Shown one piece after another: positions 17,657 to 25,698 of a DNA stretch of 64,000 bases. Location of the stretch: the NCBI RefSeq assembly GCF_008806325.1, contig NZ_WACR01000002.1, positions 62,001-126,000 of the forward strand, in the 5' to 3' direction. The stretch comes from Salibacter halophilus (GTDB lineage: Bacteria > Bacteroidota > Bacteroidia > Flavobacteriales_G > Salibacteraceae). The position numbers were made by a program, and so were the translations under genes. The stretch's first letter is position 1. The number at the start of each line of letters is the position of its first letter. The notes beneath the pieces were generated by a model that was given only the letters and a program-made list of their open reading frames with translations, did no database searches and had not been told where the DNA came from.

Positions 17657-19309
17657 TTATTTCAAAAGCTCCCTGGCATTTTGAACAGCAGCCTCTCCCC
17701 TCTCTTCACCACTCAGCATTGAAGCGATCTCATCGACACGATCATTTTCATCGAGAAGTTTGAGCTGTGATTTTGTGAGTCCGCCCTCTTCGTATTTAAA
17801 AACCCGATAATGCTGGTTTCCCTGTCCGGCTACCTGAGGCAAATGCGTGATCGCAAAAACCTGCATATTCCCGGCTAAGTCGCGCAACATTTTACCGAGC
17901 ATACCGGCTATCTTCCCTGAAACTCCCGTATCGATTTCATCAAAAATAATCGTTGGGAGGTTTTTGTGCTGACTCAAAATATACTTCAATGCCAACATCA
18001 ACCTGGAAAGCTCACCACCACTGGCCGCTTTGCTAATCTCACGTTTTGGCATTCCGGCATTAGCTGAGAAAAGAAACGAGAGTTCATCAATCCCTTTTTG
18101 TCCGAGTGAATCCTGAATTTGACAATCAATTTCAAACTCAGCTTTTTCCATGCCGAGTTTTCTCAACAACTCCTCAACCTTTTGCGCTAAAGGTTTCAGA
18201 GCATCTTTACGCGATTTTGAAATCTGTTTAGCACTTTCCCACAATTCATTTTCGTTCTGCTGAATTTTATTGGTCAATTCCTCAATTTCATCACTCAGCG
18301 ATCCCATTTTTTCGAGCTTCTCAGACAAATCACTTTTCAATTCATCCAACTCGCTAACCGATTGAACATTGTGCTTGTGCATCAACCTGTTCACCTCATC
18401 CATTCGTTCGCGAATGACTTCTAGTCGCTCAGGATCAAGATCCACATTTTCAGATTCATTGGCTAATTCCTGTGCAACATCTTCCAGTTCAATTAAGCTA
18501 CTGTTCAGCCTTTCAAAAAGCTCAGCAGGTTTGTCACCAAACTCTTTGATTTCACCCAACAACTGCTTCACCTCTCTCAATCTTTCCAGCGCATTTCCTT
18601 CTCCCTCACTCAATCCGGCACTGCTTTCGTAAAAAGCACGTTTGATTTCCTCAGCATTTTCCAATAGCTGTAAATCGCTTTCATCTTGTTCGTGTTGCTC
18701 TGAGGACAAGTCAACTTTTTCGAGTTCATCAAACTGAAACTGGAAGTAATCTTCCTGGGCTCGCGCTTCTTTTTCCAGTTCCTGCAATTCATTCAATTTG
18801 GTCAGATCCTGTTTCCAGCCGTTGTAAACCGACTCATAATCACGAACCTTATCGGAGATGCCGGCAAAACGATCTACGAGGTCTAGTTGGAAATCTGATT
18901 GTTGAATGGATAGCGTTTGATGTTGAGCATGTACATCGATTAACCTGGAACTGAGTTCTTTTACCACATTGAGCTTAACTGGCGTATCGTTCACAAAAGC
19001 ACGACTCTTTCCTGAAGGCGTGATTTCTCTCCGCACGATAGTCAGCGGTTCAAAATCGAGATTGTGCAACTCAAAAAACGGTTTTAGTCCGTAGTTTTTG
19101 ATGTCGAACTCTGCTTCAATAATCGCTTTTTGTTCTTTCACATTCAGAACCGAAAGATCTGCCCGCTCACCGAGTACCAGTCCGAGAGCTCCCAAAATTA
19201 TGGACTTCCCTGCTCCCGTTTCACCGGTTAGCACGACAAAGCCGTTTTCAAAGGAAACATCGAGTTCCTCAATGATGGCGTAGTTCGATATTTTGAGATG
19301 TGACAGCAC
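17657..19309 (-). CDS. recN: DNA repair protein RecN
   Basis: 550 residues. RecN is an SMC-like ATPase acting in double-strand-break repair. Walker A is GETGAGKSII near the N-terminus; a long coiled coil spans roughly 150-360 with paired arms; the C-terminal half holds the ABC signature (AASGGELSRLMLALK), Walker B (LPTIIFDEIDTGVSG) and a His switch (ITHLPQVA). The frame extends upstream to a TTG at 19348, but the family begins at (M/V)LSHLKISNYAIIEEL, which corresponds to a GTG at 19307-19309. Convergent with dinB, zero gap. Dispersed element at 18800-18809. Confidence 0.94.
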   Translation of the reverse strand: MLSHLKISNYAIIEELDVSFENGFVVLTGETGAGKSIILGALGLVLGERADLSVLNVKEQKAIIEAEFDIKNYGLKPFFELHNLDFEPLTIVRREITPSGKSRAFVNDTPVKLNVVKELSSRLIDVHAQHQTLSIQQSDFQLDLVDRFAGISDKVRDYESVYNGWKQDLTKLNELQELEKEARAQEDYFQFQFDELEKVDLSSEQHEQDESDLQLLENAEEIKRAFYESSAGLSEGEGNALERLREVKQLLGEIKEFGDKPAELFERLNSSLIELEDVAQELANESENVDLDPERLEVIRERMDEVNRLMHKHNVQSVSELDELKSDLSEKLEKMGSLSDEIEELTNKIQQNENELWESAKQISKSRKDALKPLAQKVEELLRKLGMEKAEFEIDCQIQDSLGQKGIDELSFLFSANAGMPKREISKAASGGELSRLMLALKYILSQHKNLPTIIFDEIDTGVSGKIAGMLGKMLRDLAGNMQVFAITHLPQVAGQGNQHYRVFKYEEGGLTKSQLKLLDENDRVDEIASMLSGEERGEAAVQNARELLK

Positions 19310-19388
19310 GATCGCGAAATTAGGAATATTCCCGAAACAAAAGCTCAAAGCTCATCTACAGGAATTTTTTCCTCATTGCCGTTTCACT

Positions 19389-19396
19389 TACCTTTG
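19389..19396 (+). promoter_or_regulatory. Possible -7 element for the 140-residue secreted protein
   Basis: TACCTTTG at 19389-19396 matches the consensus. It places transcription start near 19402-19405, which argues against the GTG at 19407 and for the ATG at 19428 as start of translation. Confidence 0.4.
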
Positions 19397-19427
19397 AAAT
19401 TCGCAAGTGAATAAAATAACAACCGCT

Positions 19428-19850
19428 ATGAACAACAATTTTGCTATCATGACAATCGCTTTGCTGTGTGGTATTTTTTCGGTTCTGAACGTAAACGCAC
19501 AGGAAGTTGATGAATACCAACACCAGTACTACATTTACAACAATGCCGGAAGAAGCGTAAAAGTTTTCGTCCACAACAAAGAACAGAGCGGAGAGCCTTT
19601 CAAAGAAAAGGAGATAAAAGTCAAGCGAGGTGACACGTTGTTTTTAGCAAACTTCATGAAAAGTGAGCCCAATATTCATCCGCGCGAACAATTCAATTTT
19701 TACATTGTAAAGTGGAGTTGGTTCAAGACGAAAAAATACGAAGCGTACCTCAATGTAGAGCGCAAGAAAGTGGGAAGTGACGCGGTGAATTACTACATTC
19801 AAATAATGGGAAAAAAAGAGAAACCAAAAGAGCGATTCAACAACAATTAG
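19428..19850 (+). CDS. Small secreted protein of unknown function
   Basis: 140 residues from an ATG at 19428; a GTG at 19407 would add 7 residues before the signal peptide and lies almost on the predicted transcription start. A signal peptide (NNFAIMTIALLCGIFSVLNVNA) precedes a small, strand-rich, very basic domain (VKVFVHNKEQSGEPFKEKEI, ERKKVGSDAVNYYIQIMG). I do not recognise the family. It stands between recN, which is divergent to it, and the hydroxyacyl-CoA dehydrogenase gene 53 bp downstream on the same strand. Confidence 0.72.
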   Translation: MNNNFAIMTIALLCGIFSVLNVNAQEVDEYQHQYYIYNNAGRSVKVFVHNKEQSGEPFKEKEIKVKRGDTLFLANFMKSEPNIHPREQFNFYIVKWSWFKTKKYEAYLNVERKKVGSDAVNYYIQIMGKKEKPKERFNNN

Positions 19851-19903
19851 TTGCTTTGCTTGTATAATTTTGAAATCTGATAAACTCGAAATAAAAACAG
19901 AAT

Positions 19904-20800
19904 ATGGCAGATATTAAGAAAGTTGCAGTTATTGGTGCCGGCACAATGGGAAACGGCATCGCACACGTTTTTGCACAAACCGGTTATGCGGTTTCACTGA
20001 TCGATATTTCGCAGGATTCACTCGATAAAGGAATCGCGACTATCACCAAAAACCTCGATCGCATGATCAAAAAGGAAAAGATCAGCGAAAGTGATAAAGA
20101 GGCTACTCTCGGGAATATCACGACTTTCACCAATACGGCTGAAGGTGCAAAAGGTGTTGATTTAGTTGTGGAAGCTGCTACTGAAAATACTGAACTGAAA
20201 TTCAAAATCTTTAAAGAGTTGAGTGAAGTAACAGATGACAATGTAATCCTGGCATCGAATACTTCATCAATCTCGATCACAAAAATTGCGGCTCAAACGA
20301 ACCGTCCTGATAAAGTAATCGGTATGCACTTCATGAATCCGGTTCCGATTATGAAACTGGTTGAAGTGATTCGCGGTTATGCTACATCAGACGAGGTGAC
20401 AAACCTCATCATGGATCTTTCGAAAAACCTCGGCAAAACGCCAACTGAAGTAAACGATTATCCCGGTTTTGTTGCAAACCGCATCCTGATGCCGATGATC
20501 AATGAAGCGATTATCTCACTTCACGAAGGCGTTGCTGGTGTTGAAGAAATCGATACTGTGATGAAGCTCGGAATGGCGCATCCTATGGGTCCGCTCCAAC
20601 TCGCAGATTTTATCGGTCTCGATGTTTGCCTCAGTATACTCAACGTGATGTACGAAGGCTTTGGCAATCCAAAATACGCACCTTGTCCGCTTCTCGTGAA
20701 CATGGTGACTGCCGGCAAACTTGGTGTGAAATCAGGTGAAGGTTTTTACGACTGGAGCCACGGGACAAAAGAACTCGTAGTTTCTGACTCGTTTAAGTAG
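19904..20800 (+). CDS. 3-hydroxybutyryl-CoA / 3-hydroxyacyl-CoA dehydrogenase
   Basis: 298 residues. It oxidises (S)-3-hydroxyacyl-CoA to 3-ketoacyl-CoA with NAD, in fatty-acid or butanoate metabolism. The Rossmann start is KVAVIGAGTMGNGIAHVFAQ. The catalytic His-Glu pair is suggested by GMHFMNPVPIMKLVEVI; PGFVANRILMPMINEA and the C-terminal MGPLQLADFIGLDVCLSIL complete the family pattern. This is a stand-alone dehydrogenase with no enoyl-CoA hydratase fused. A strong terminator follows at 20828. No other beta-oxidation gene is adjacent. Confidence 0.93.
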   Translation: MADIKKVAVIGAGTMGNGIAHVFAQTGYAVSLIDISQDSLDKGIATITKNLDRMIKKEKISESDKEATLGNITTFTNTAEGAKGVDLVVEAATENTELKFKIFKELSEVTDDNVILASNTSSISITKIAAQTNRPDKVIGMHFMNPVPIMKLVEVIRGYATSDEVTNLIMDLSKNLGKTPTEVNDYPGFVANRILMPMINEAIISLHEGVAGVEEIDTVMKLGMAHPMGPLQLADFIGLDVCLSILNVMYEGFGNPKYAPCPLLVNMVTAGKLGVKSGEGFYDWSHGTKELVVSDSFK

Positions 20801-20827
20801 TCTTAAATGACATTTTTGAAAACTGGA

Positions 20828-20853
20828 AAAGCCGCTCTGTAGCGGCTTTTTTT
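20828..20853 (+). terminator. Terminator after the hydroxyacyl-CoA dehydrogenase gene
   Basis: Stem AAAGCCGCT (20828-20836) with AGCGGCTTT (20841-20849), loop CTGT, followed by a T run. Confidence 0.92.
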
Positions 20854-20937
20854 ATTGTACGGTAGTTAGTTTCATCCATCAAGAAAACTTTAATCAAAAA
20901 AGTACGTCTTTGAGTTTTAAACTTTATTTATATAAGT

Positions 20938-21780
20938 ATGAAAACTGTTCGTTTACACCTAATTATATTGATTGTTCTACTGTTCAATTTTCAATCAAAA
21001 GCACAGGTAACCCTTCCTTATTATTCTGGGTTTGATACTCAGGAGCAAAAAGACGGATGGACTGAATACAAAACTGCTGCAACCCAGTTCAGTCATTGGG
21101 GAGATGGTGGCTTTAATGCTTACTCAGACCCAAATTGCATCAGTCACGATTATTCTCCTTCTACCGGGATAGACCTAACAGATAACTGGTATGTTTCTCC
21201 AGGTTTTTCAATTAGTAACGGTGGAAAGCTAGATTCTATCAGGTACAGTTTTTCAGGCTTTTCAGTGCCTGACACTGGTGATACGATCGCGATATATTTA
21301 TTAAACGGTTCTCAGGATCCAACATTAGCAAGTAAAACTCTTTTATTTGATTTCAGAGACAATGAATATCAAAATGATAATGTTTACAGGATAAAAACTG
21401 ATATTATACTACCTCCCAAAAGCGGATTATCCTATTTCGCTGTGAGGTACAGAAATACTGATTGTAGCACAAAATGGTTAACGGTTTTCTTCGATAATAT
21501 ATCTATAAGCGGAGTTAGTCTTGGCGTAAATGAAAATCTAAATGAAGATGACGTATCAATTTACCCTAATCCTTCTAATGGAAAATTCAGGATAAACCAC
21601 ACAAATGATGTAACATCCATCTCGGTAAACGACTATACAGGTAAAGCTGTTCATTATTCTTCAAACGTAAATAATGATACCGTTACAGAAATTGATCTTT
21701 CTGATGAACCAAAAGGAATTTACATCATCAGTATTAGACGAAACAAAGGCTTATCAACTAGAAAAATTGTTTTGAAGTGA
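20938..21780 (+). CDS. Secreted T9SS type A cargo protein, choice-of-anchor-like
   Basis: 280 residues. A signal peptide (VRLHLIILIVLLFNFQSKA) is followed by a jelly-roll-like domain starting LPYYSGFDTQEQKDGWTEY and containing NWYVSPGFSISNGGKLDSI, similar to the choice-of-anchor J family of extracellular beta-sandwiches. The last 75 residues are a T9SS type A sorting domain: VSIYPNPSNGKFRINH, then KGIYIISIRR and the basic tail TRKIVLK. Expected to be exported across the outer membrane and attached to the surface or released. Ligand unknown. Flanked by terminators on both sides, so it is a single-gene unit. Confidence 0.87.
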   Translation: MKTVRLHLIILIVLLFNFQSKAQVTLPYYSGFDTQEQKDGWTEYKTAATQFSHWGDGGFNAYSDPNCISHDYSPSTGIDLTDNWYVSPGFSISNGGKLDSIRYSFSGFSVPDTGDTIAIYLLNGSQDPTLASKTLLFDFRDNEYQNDNVYRIKTDIILPPKSGLSYFAVRYRNTDCSTKWLTVFFDNISISGVSLGVNENLNEDDVSIYPNPSNGKFRINHTNDVTSISVNDYTGKAVHYSSNVNNDTVTEIDLSDEPKGIYIISIRRNKGLSTRKIVLK

Positions 21781-21810
21781 TTAATAGGTTTTAATTAAGT
21801 CTTTACAAGA

Positions 21811-21837
21811 AAAAGCTGCTCTCTGAAGCAGCTTTTT
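21811..21837 (+). terminator. Terminator after T9SS cargo gene
   Basis: Stem AAAAGCTGCT (21811-21820) with AGCAGCTTTT (21827-21836), loop CTCTGA, followed by further T residues. 31 bp after the stop codon. Confidence 0.92.
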
Positions 21838-21861
21838 TAGTTTCATCTGACCGGCTTTCCC

Positions 21862-21869
21862 TATCTTAG
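21862..21869 (+). promoter_or_regulatory. Possible -7 element for DUF2254 gene
   Basis: TATCTTAG at 21862-21869 differs from TAnnTTTG at one base and ends 7 bp before the ATG. Confidence 0.3.
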
Positions 21870-21876
21870 CTGATCT

Positions 21877-23199
21877 ATGAAAAAACTCAATTTTTTCTGG
21901 AATCAACTCACTTCTACCTTTTGGTTTGTTCCTTCTCTCATCATAGTCGGAACCATAGGAATAGCCATTTTATCGATTTATATCGATGGACTTGTAGAGA
22001 TTTCACATCGCGGGTTAAGCCGTTACCTGTTTATCGACAGCGCTGACTCTGCCCGAAGCATTCTCACTACCATTTCCGGTGCGATGATCGGAGTTGCAGG
22101 TACAGTATTTTCAATTACACTCGTTGCCCTGACGCTTGCTTCGTCACAATTTGGACCGCGACTCATCAAAAACTTCATGTACGACCGACTCAACCAGGTT
22201 GTGCTGGGTTCTTACGTGGCGACTTACATCTACTGCCTAATAATTCTCAATACAATCAAAGAAAATGGCGAAATGGACTTTCTCCCGTCCATTTCAATTC
22301 TACTTTCCCTGCTAGCTGCACTTTCTAATATCATCCTGCTCATCGTTTTCATTCATCACATCGCCACCACAATCCAGGCCGATATGGTTATTTCTGACAT
22401 TTCAGAATCACTCAATAAAAATCTCAATGTCCTGTTTCCCGAAAAAATTGGGGAAGAACACGGTGAAGATCACGAACCAAAAGAACAGGAGATCAAAGAA
22501 TCCTATTCAAATAGAATGCAGGTGAAAGCGCCAAAAAGCGGCTATTTACAATACATCAACAACGATTCACTTTTACAAAAGGTAAATGAAATGGACGGAA
22601 TCATCGAATTGCATTACCGGCCGGGCGACTATGTTGTTTTCAGTGTTGAAGTTGCTACGATCTACACCAACACTGATTTATCAGATGAACAAGTGCTCTA
22701 TTTCACCAACCAAATCATTATCAGTGAAACCCGAAATAAATACCAGGACGCTGAACACTCGATCCACCAAATGGTAGAAATTGCGGTCAGAGCCCTTTCT
22801 CCCGGTGTCAACGATCCTTACACAGCCATTTCCTGTATCGACAACCTCACTTCTACCATGTGTTATTTGACCACCGTGAAATTCCCGTCAAAATATCGTT
22901 ACAATGAAGATGGAGATCTCCGCGTCATTGCCGATGCTCTCACTTACGAAGGAATGCTCGATGCAGCTTTCAATCAAATAAGACAATTTGCTAGCGGTAG
23001 TCCGTCTGTTGTAATCAGATTATTAGAAGCGCTCATAACAATCCATGAGTTTACCTACAGACCTCATTACAAAAGAGCAGTCAAAATTCACGCTCAAATG
23101 GTTTTGAACATGGCATCTGACTCATTTGACGAACACAATGATTTCATTGATGTCAAAAAGCGGAGTCAACAGATTTTTGGTGAGGGATCTGACCAGTAA
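21877..23199 (+). CDS. DUF2254 family predicted membrane protein
   Basis: 440 residues. The N-terminal half has four predicted membrane spans (about 14-36, 66-88, 105-125 and 140-160), with the family-typical ISGAMIGVAGTVFSITLVALTLASSQFGPRL split across TM2 and the following turn. The C-terminal half is cytoplasmic and includes GYLQYINNDSL, VEIAVRALSPGVNDPYTAI and a helical end. The VRALSPGVNDPYTA segment is the most conserved part of DUF2254. Function is unknown. The dispersed element occurs twice, at 22785-22794 and at the very end of the gene (23185-23194). Confidence 0.87.
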   Translation: MKKLNFFWNQLTSTFWFVPSLIIVGTIGIAILSIYIDGLVEISHRGLSRYLFIDSADSARSILTTISGAMIGVAGTVFSITLVALTLASSQFGPRLIKNFMYDRLNQVVLGSYVATYIYCLIILNTIKENGEMDFLPSISILLSLLAALSNIILLIVFIHHIATTIQADMVISDISESLNKNLNVLFPEKIGEEHGEDHEPKEQEIKESYSNRMQVKAPKSGYLQYINNDSLLQKVNEMDGIIELHYRPGDYVVFSVEVATIYTNTDLSDEQVLYFTNQIIISETRNKYQDAEHSIHQMVEIAVRALSPGVNDPYTAISCIDNLTSTMCYLTTVKFPSKYRYNEDGDLRVIADALTYEGMLDAAFNQIRQFASGSPSVVIRLLEALITIHEFTYRPHYKRAVKIHAQMVLNMASDSFDEHNDFIDVKKRSQQIFGEGSDQ

Positions 23200-23231
23200 C
23201 CTACATCACTAATCAATCGTGAATTGATGTC

Positions 23232-23239
23232 TACTTTCG
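23232..23239 (+). promoter_or_regulatory. Possible -7 element for MFS gene
   Basis: TACTTTCG at 23232-23239, 16 bp before the MFS start codon, resembles TAnnTTTG. No properly spaced -33 TTG. Confidence 0.3.
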
Positions 23240-23255
23240 CAGCCAATTTACGCTA

Positions 23256-24458
23256 ATGGAAAATGTAAAGCTGGGATTAAAAGAGAATTGGAAGCAATTT
23301 ACGCTCCTTGTGATCATCAATGCCTTTGTGGGCGGAATGGTTGGACTGGAGCGCAGTATTTTGCCAAAAATTGCTGAAGCTGAATTTGGTATTGCAGCAA
23401 AAACGGCTATCCTTTCTTTTATTGCTGTATTTGGAGTTGTCAAGGCAGTTTCCAACTACTACGCTGGGGCGCTGGCCAACAAAACAGGACGCAAAAAACT
23501 GCTCACTTTAGGCTGGATTTTCGCTATTCCGGTTCCGTTTATTCTCATGTTTGCCGATAACTGGAACTGGATTATCGCTGCAAATATCTTTTTAGGCATC
23601 AACCAGGGACTCGCATGGAGCAGTACAGTTGTGATGAAAATCGACCTCGTAGGAGAAAAGAATCGCGGATTGGCGATGGGACTTAACGAATCTGCCGGTT
23701 ACGTAGCAGTGGCACTTGTAGCAATGCTCACAGGATTCATCGCCTCTAATTACGGAATTAGACCCTACCCTTTTTACATCGGGATTGGGTTGATCGCGTT
23801 GGGTCTCTTTGGTAGCGCTTTTCTCATAAAAGACACGAAACACCATGTAGCAAAAGAAACGGCTAAAAGCAATTTCCCCAGACTCAGAAACACGTTTGCT
23901 GACACCACACTTTTCAACAAAAACCTGAGTTCCATCACACAAGCCGGAGTTGTCAACAACCTCAACGATGGTATGATGTGGGGACTTTTTCCAATTCTGC
24001 TATCAGCCAGGAACTTCACATTAGCCGAGATCGGAATTATCACAGCTATTTATCCCGGAGTTTGGGGTTTTGGTCAGCTCGTTACAGGGAGATTAGGAGA
24101 TATGTTTCACAAAAAGCGCATTCTGTTCCTCGGGATGTTGCTTCAGGCTGGCGCGCTGTTTGGTTTGTTTTGTTCAGATCTCTACGCAGAATTCATCATC
24201 TACTCAATCATTCTGGGTGCAGGAACAGCACTCGTTTACCCCAACTTCATGGCTGCCATTGCCGATTTCACTCATCCCACTGACAGACCCAAAAGCATAG
24301 GCGTTTTCAGGCTGTGGCGAGATATGGGCTACGCTATTGGTGCAATTCTAACTGGATTCATCGCTGATTACCTGGGATCAGAATATGCAATCTTGATCAT
24401 TGGCGTACTCACGCTAATCTCTGCAATGGTCATCCAGTTTAGAATGGAGGGGAAGTAA
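23256..24458 (+). CDS. Major facilitator superfamily transporter
   Basis: 400 residues with about 12 hydrophobic helices. The loop between helices 2 and 3 reads GALANKTGRKKLLTLGW, a version of the MFS GxxxDRxGRR motif, and the pseudo-symmetrical copy in the second half is TGRLGDMFHKKRILFLGM. The central loop around residue 205-215 is short. The substrate cannot be inferred; the general look fits the drug/sugar-phosphate-like MFS groups common in this phylum. It is a single gene with a 15-bp perfect inverted repeat and a terminator downstream. Confidence 0.88.
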   Translation: MENVKLGLKENWKQFTLLVIINAFVGGMVGLERSILPKIAEAEFGIAAKTAILSFIAVFGVVKAVSNYYAGALANKTGRKKLLTLGWIFAIPVPFILMFADNWNWIIAANIFLGINQGLAWSSTVVMKIDLVGEKNRGLAMGLNESAGYVAVALVAMLTGFIASNYGIRPYPFYIGIGLIALGLFGSAFLIKDTKHHVAKETAKSNFPRLRNTFADTTLFNKNLSSITQAGVVNNLNDGMMWGLFPILLSARNFTLAEIGIITAIYPGVWGFGQLVTGRLGDMFHKKRILFLGMLLQAGALFGLFCSDLYAEFIIYSIILGAGTALVYPNFMAAIADFTHPTDRPKSIGVFRLWRDMGYAIGAILTGFIADYLGSEYAILIIGVLTLISAMVIQFRMEGK

Positions 24459-24527
24459 ATTATACGCTTTCGCTTCGCTCAACAGTGATGTATAGAGATA
24501 TGCTCTCACTTCGTTCTGTCGAAATAA

Positions 24528-24560
24528 AACTTTTCTAAAGTTCGAAACTTTAGAAAAGTT
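24528..24560. repeat. Perfect 15-bp inverted repeat
   Basis: AACTTTTCTAAAGTT (24528-24542) is separated by CGA from its exact complement AACTTTAGAAAAGTT (24546-24560). It lies 70 bp after the MFS stop. It lacks a GC-rich stem and a T tract, so it is not a standard terminator; it may be an mRNA-stabilising hairpin or a protein-binding palindrome. Confidence 0.8.
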
Positions 24561-24582
24561 GAAATCGTGTAAAACCAATAAA

Positions 24583-24615
24583 AAAAGGCTTCCCCGATTT
24601 TCGAGAAAGCCTTTT
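24583..24615 (-). terminator. Terminator for CXXCH lipoprotein operon (probably bidirectional)
   Basis: Stem AAAAGGCTT (24583-24591) with AAGCCTTTT (24607-24615). Read on the minus strand it ends in a run of T, 21 bp after the lipoprotein stop; read on the plus strand it also ends TTTT and may serve the MFS gene. Confidence 0.85.
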
Positions 24616-24636
24616 CATTTTCAAAACTGTTCAACT

Positions 24637-25137
24637 TCACATCGATTCAGCATCTGTTATTTTGAGTCGCTGAATTTTGGAAATTGGTCCGGGACAGTAA
24701 TTTTCGTGACAGTTAACACAAGAGCGAACAGCGTGGTTGTACGCTTTTACATCACCTGTTTCTACTGTCTTTTTCATCTCGGTTAGAAACGCCTGAGCCA
24801 TTCCGTCAAAGGTTTCACCACTCGCATCTTCATCAGTGCGTTGAGCGGTGTAAATCGCTTCCCAGTTCCAATCGATTGAATCTGGAATGGACTCACCTTT
24901 TTCGAGTTTTTCGCGAATCATAGCGAGCTGATCGTGCTTGTTTTTCATCCACGCAGCTAACTCGCTCTCTTTACGCATGACTCCTGATTTCGACTCATCG
25001 GGCTGTTGAGTATTTTCAACCTGTGCCGAATCGGTCGGCTGGTCCTGGCTCTGACCGTCACCTGAATGCGAATTGCCGCAGCTAAACGACCACAGCACTA
25101 CGATTCCCGGAATTATATATTTTAAAAACGTGCGCAT
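24637..25137 (-). CDS. Lipoprotein with a c-type heme motif (CXXCH)
   Basis: 166 residues. The lipoprotein signal (IIPGIVVLWSFSC) is followed by a Ser/Gln/Asp-rich linker and a helical domain ending in AVRSCVNCHENYCPGPI. CVNCH is a c-type heme attachment motif at about residues 145-149, with an extra Cys six residues later. The helical layout with a near-C-terminal CXXCH resembles cytochrome c-prime-type four-helix proteins. Its ATG overlaps the stop of the DUF4920 gene by one base (TAATG), and hemF lies just upstream in the same direction, which suggests a heme-related unit. Dispersed element at 25047-25056. Confidence 0.82.
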   Translation of the reverse strand: MRTFLKYIIPGIVVLWSFSCGNSHSGDGQSQDQPTDSAQVENTQQPDESKSGVMRKESELAAWMKNKHDQLAMIREKLEKGESIPDSIDWNWEAIYTAQRTDEDASGETFDGMAQAFLTEMKKTVETGDVKAYNHAVRSCVNCHENYCPGPISKIQRLKITDAESM

Positions 25138-25694
25138 TATTCAACTACCACTCCACTTGCCTGAAATGCAAGCGTTACTTTTGGTTCGATGATTTTATCG
25201 AGTGAATCAGCTGGTGCACCGGCATCCTGAGCGTAGTGCTTCAATTGTTTCACGCTGATCGTGTCGTAATAAACCATTCCGTCAATAGTTGTATTGTGCT
25301 CAGCGCTGTTCATTGGCACAAAAAATTCATAGTCCTTGAAGCGAACCATCATTTCTTCGTTTTCGCCAACTTGCATGCGCATCCAGCAACCTTTCTTTTG
25401 GCAAACTTCTTTGATTTCACCTTTAACAGTTGCGGGCATTGAGTCACCTTCAAAAGATTGAAGTTTTTGCGCTAACTCATCAGTTGAGATCGCTTTTGAT
25501 TGATCAAATTCTGCACCGGCCATGTATGGATACTCAACTTCTTCAGTTGTTTTTTCAGACTCTTCAGTCTTTTTCTCCACCATTGCGCTATCTGCTTTTT
25601 GGTCAGATCCTTTGTCGTTTGATTTTTCTTTTGTTGCGTTGCCTCCGCACGATGCGATGGCAAATACAGTTGCGGCTAAAATTAACTTGTTCAT
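25137..25694 (-). CDS. DUF4920 family lipoprotein
   Basis: 185 residues. The lipoprotein start is MNKLILAATVFAIASCGG, followed by a Lys/Glu/Ser linker (about 20-50) and a compact domain (KGEIKEVCQKKGCWMRMQVG, VRFKDYEFFVPMN) characteristic of DUF4920. This domain resembles OB-fold-like periplasmic domains; the CQKKGCWM pair of cysteines is conserved and may bind metal or form a disulfide, which is my inference. It is translationally coupled to the heme-motif lipoprotein downstream and lies 4 bp from hemF upstream. Dispersed element at 25601-25610 (read as KGSDQK). Confidence 0.83.
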   Translation of the reverse strand: MNKLILAATVFAIASCGGNATKEKSNDKGSDQKADSAMVEKKTEESEKTTEEVEYPYMAGAEFDQSKAISTDELAQKLQSFEGDSMPATVKGEIKEVCQKKGCWMRMQVGENEEMMVRFKDYEFFVPMNSAEHNTTIDGMVYYDTISVKQLKHYAQDAGAPADSLDKIIEPKVTLAFQASGVVVE

Positions 25695-25698
25695 GTTT

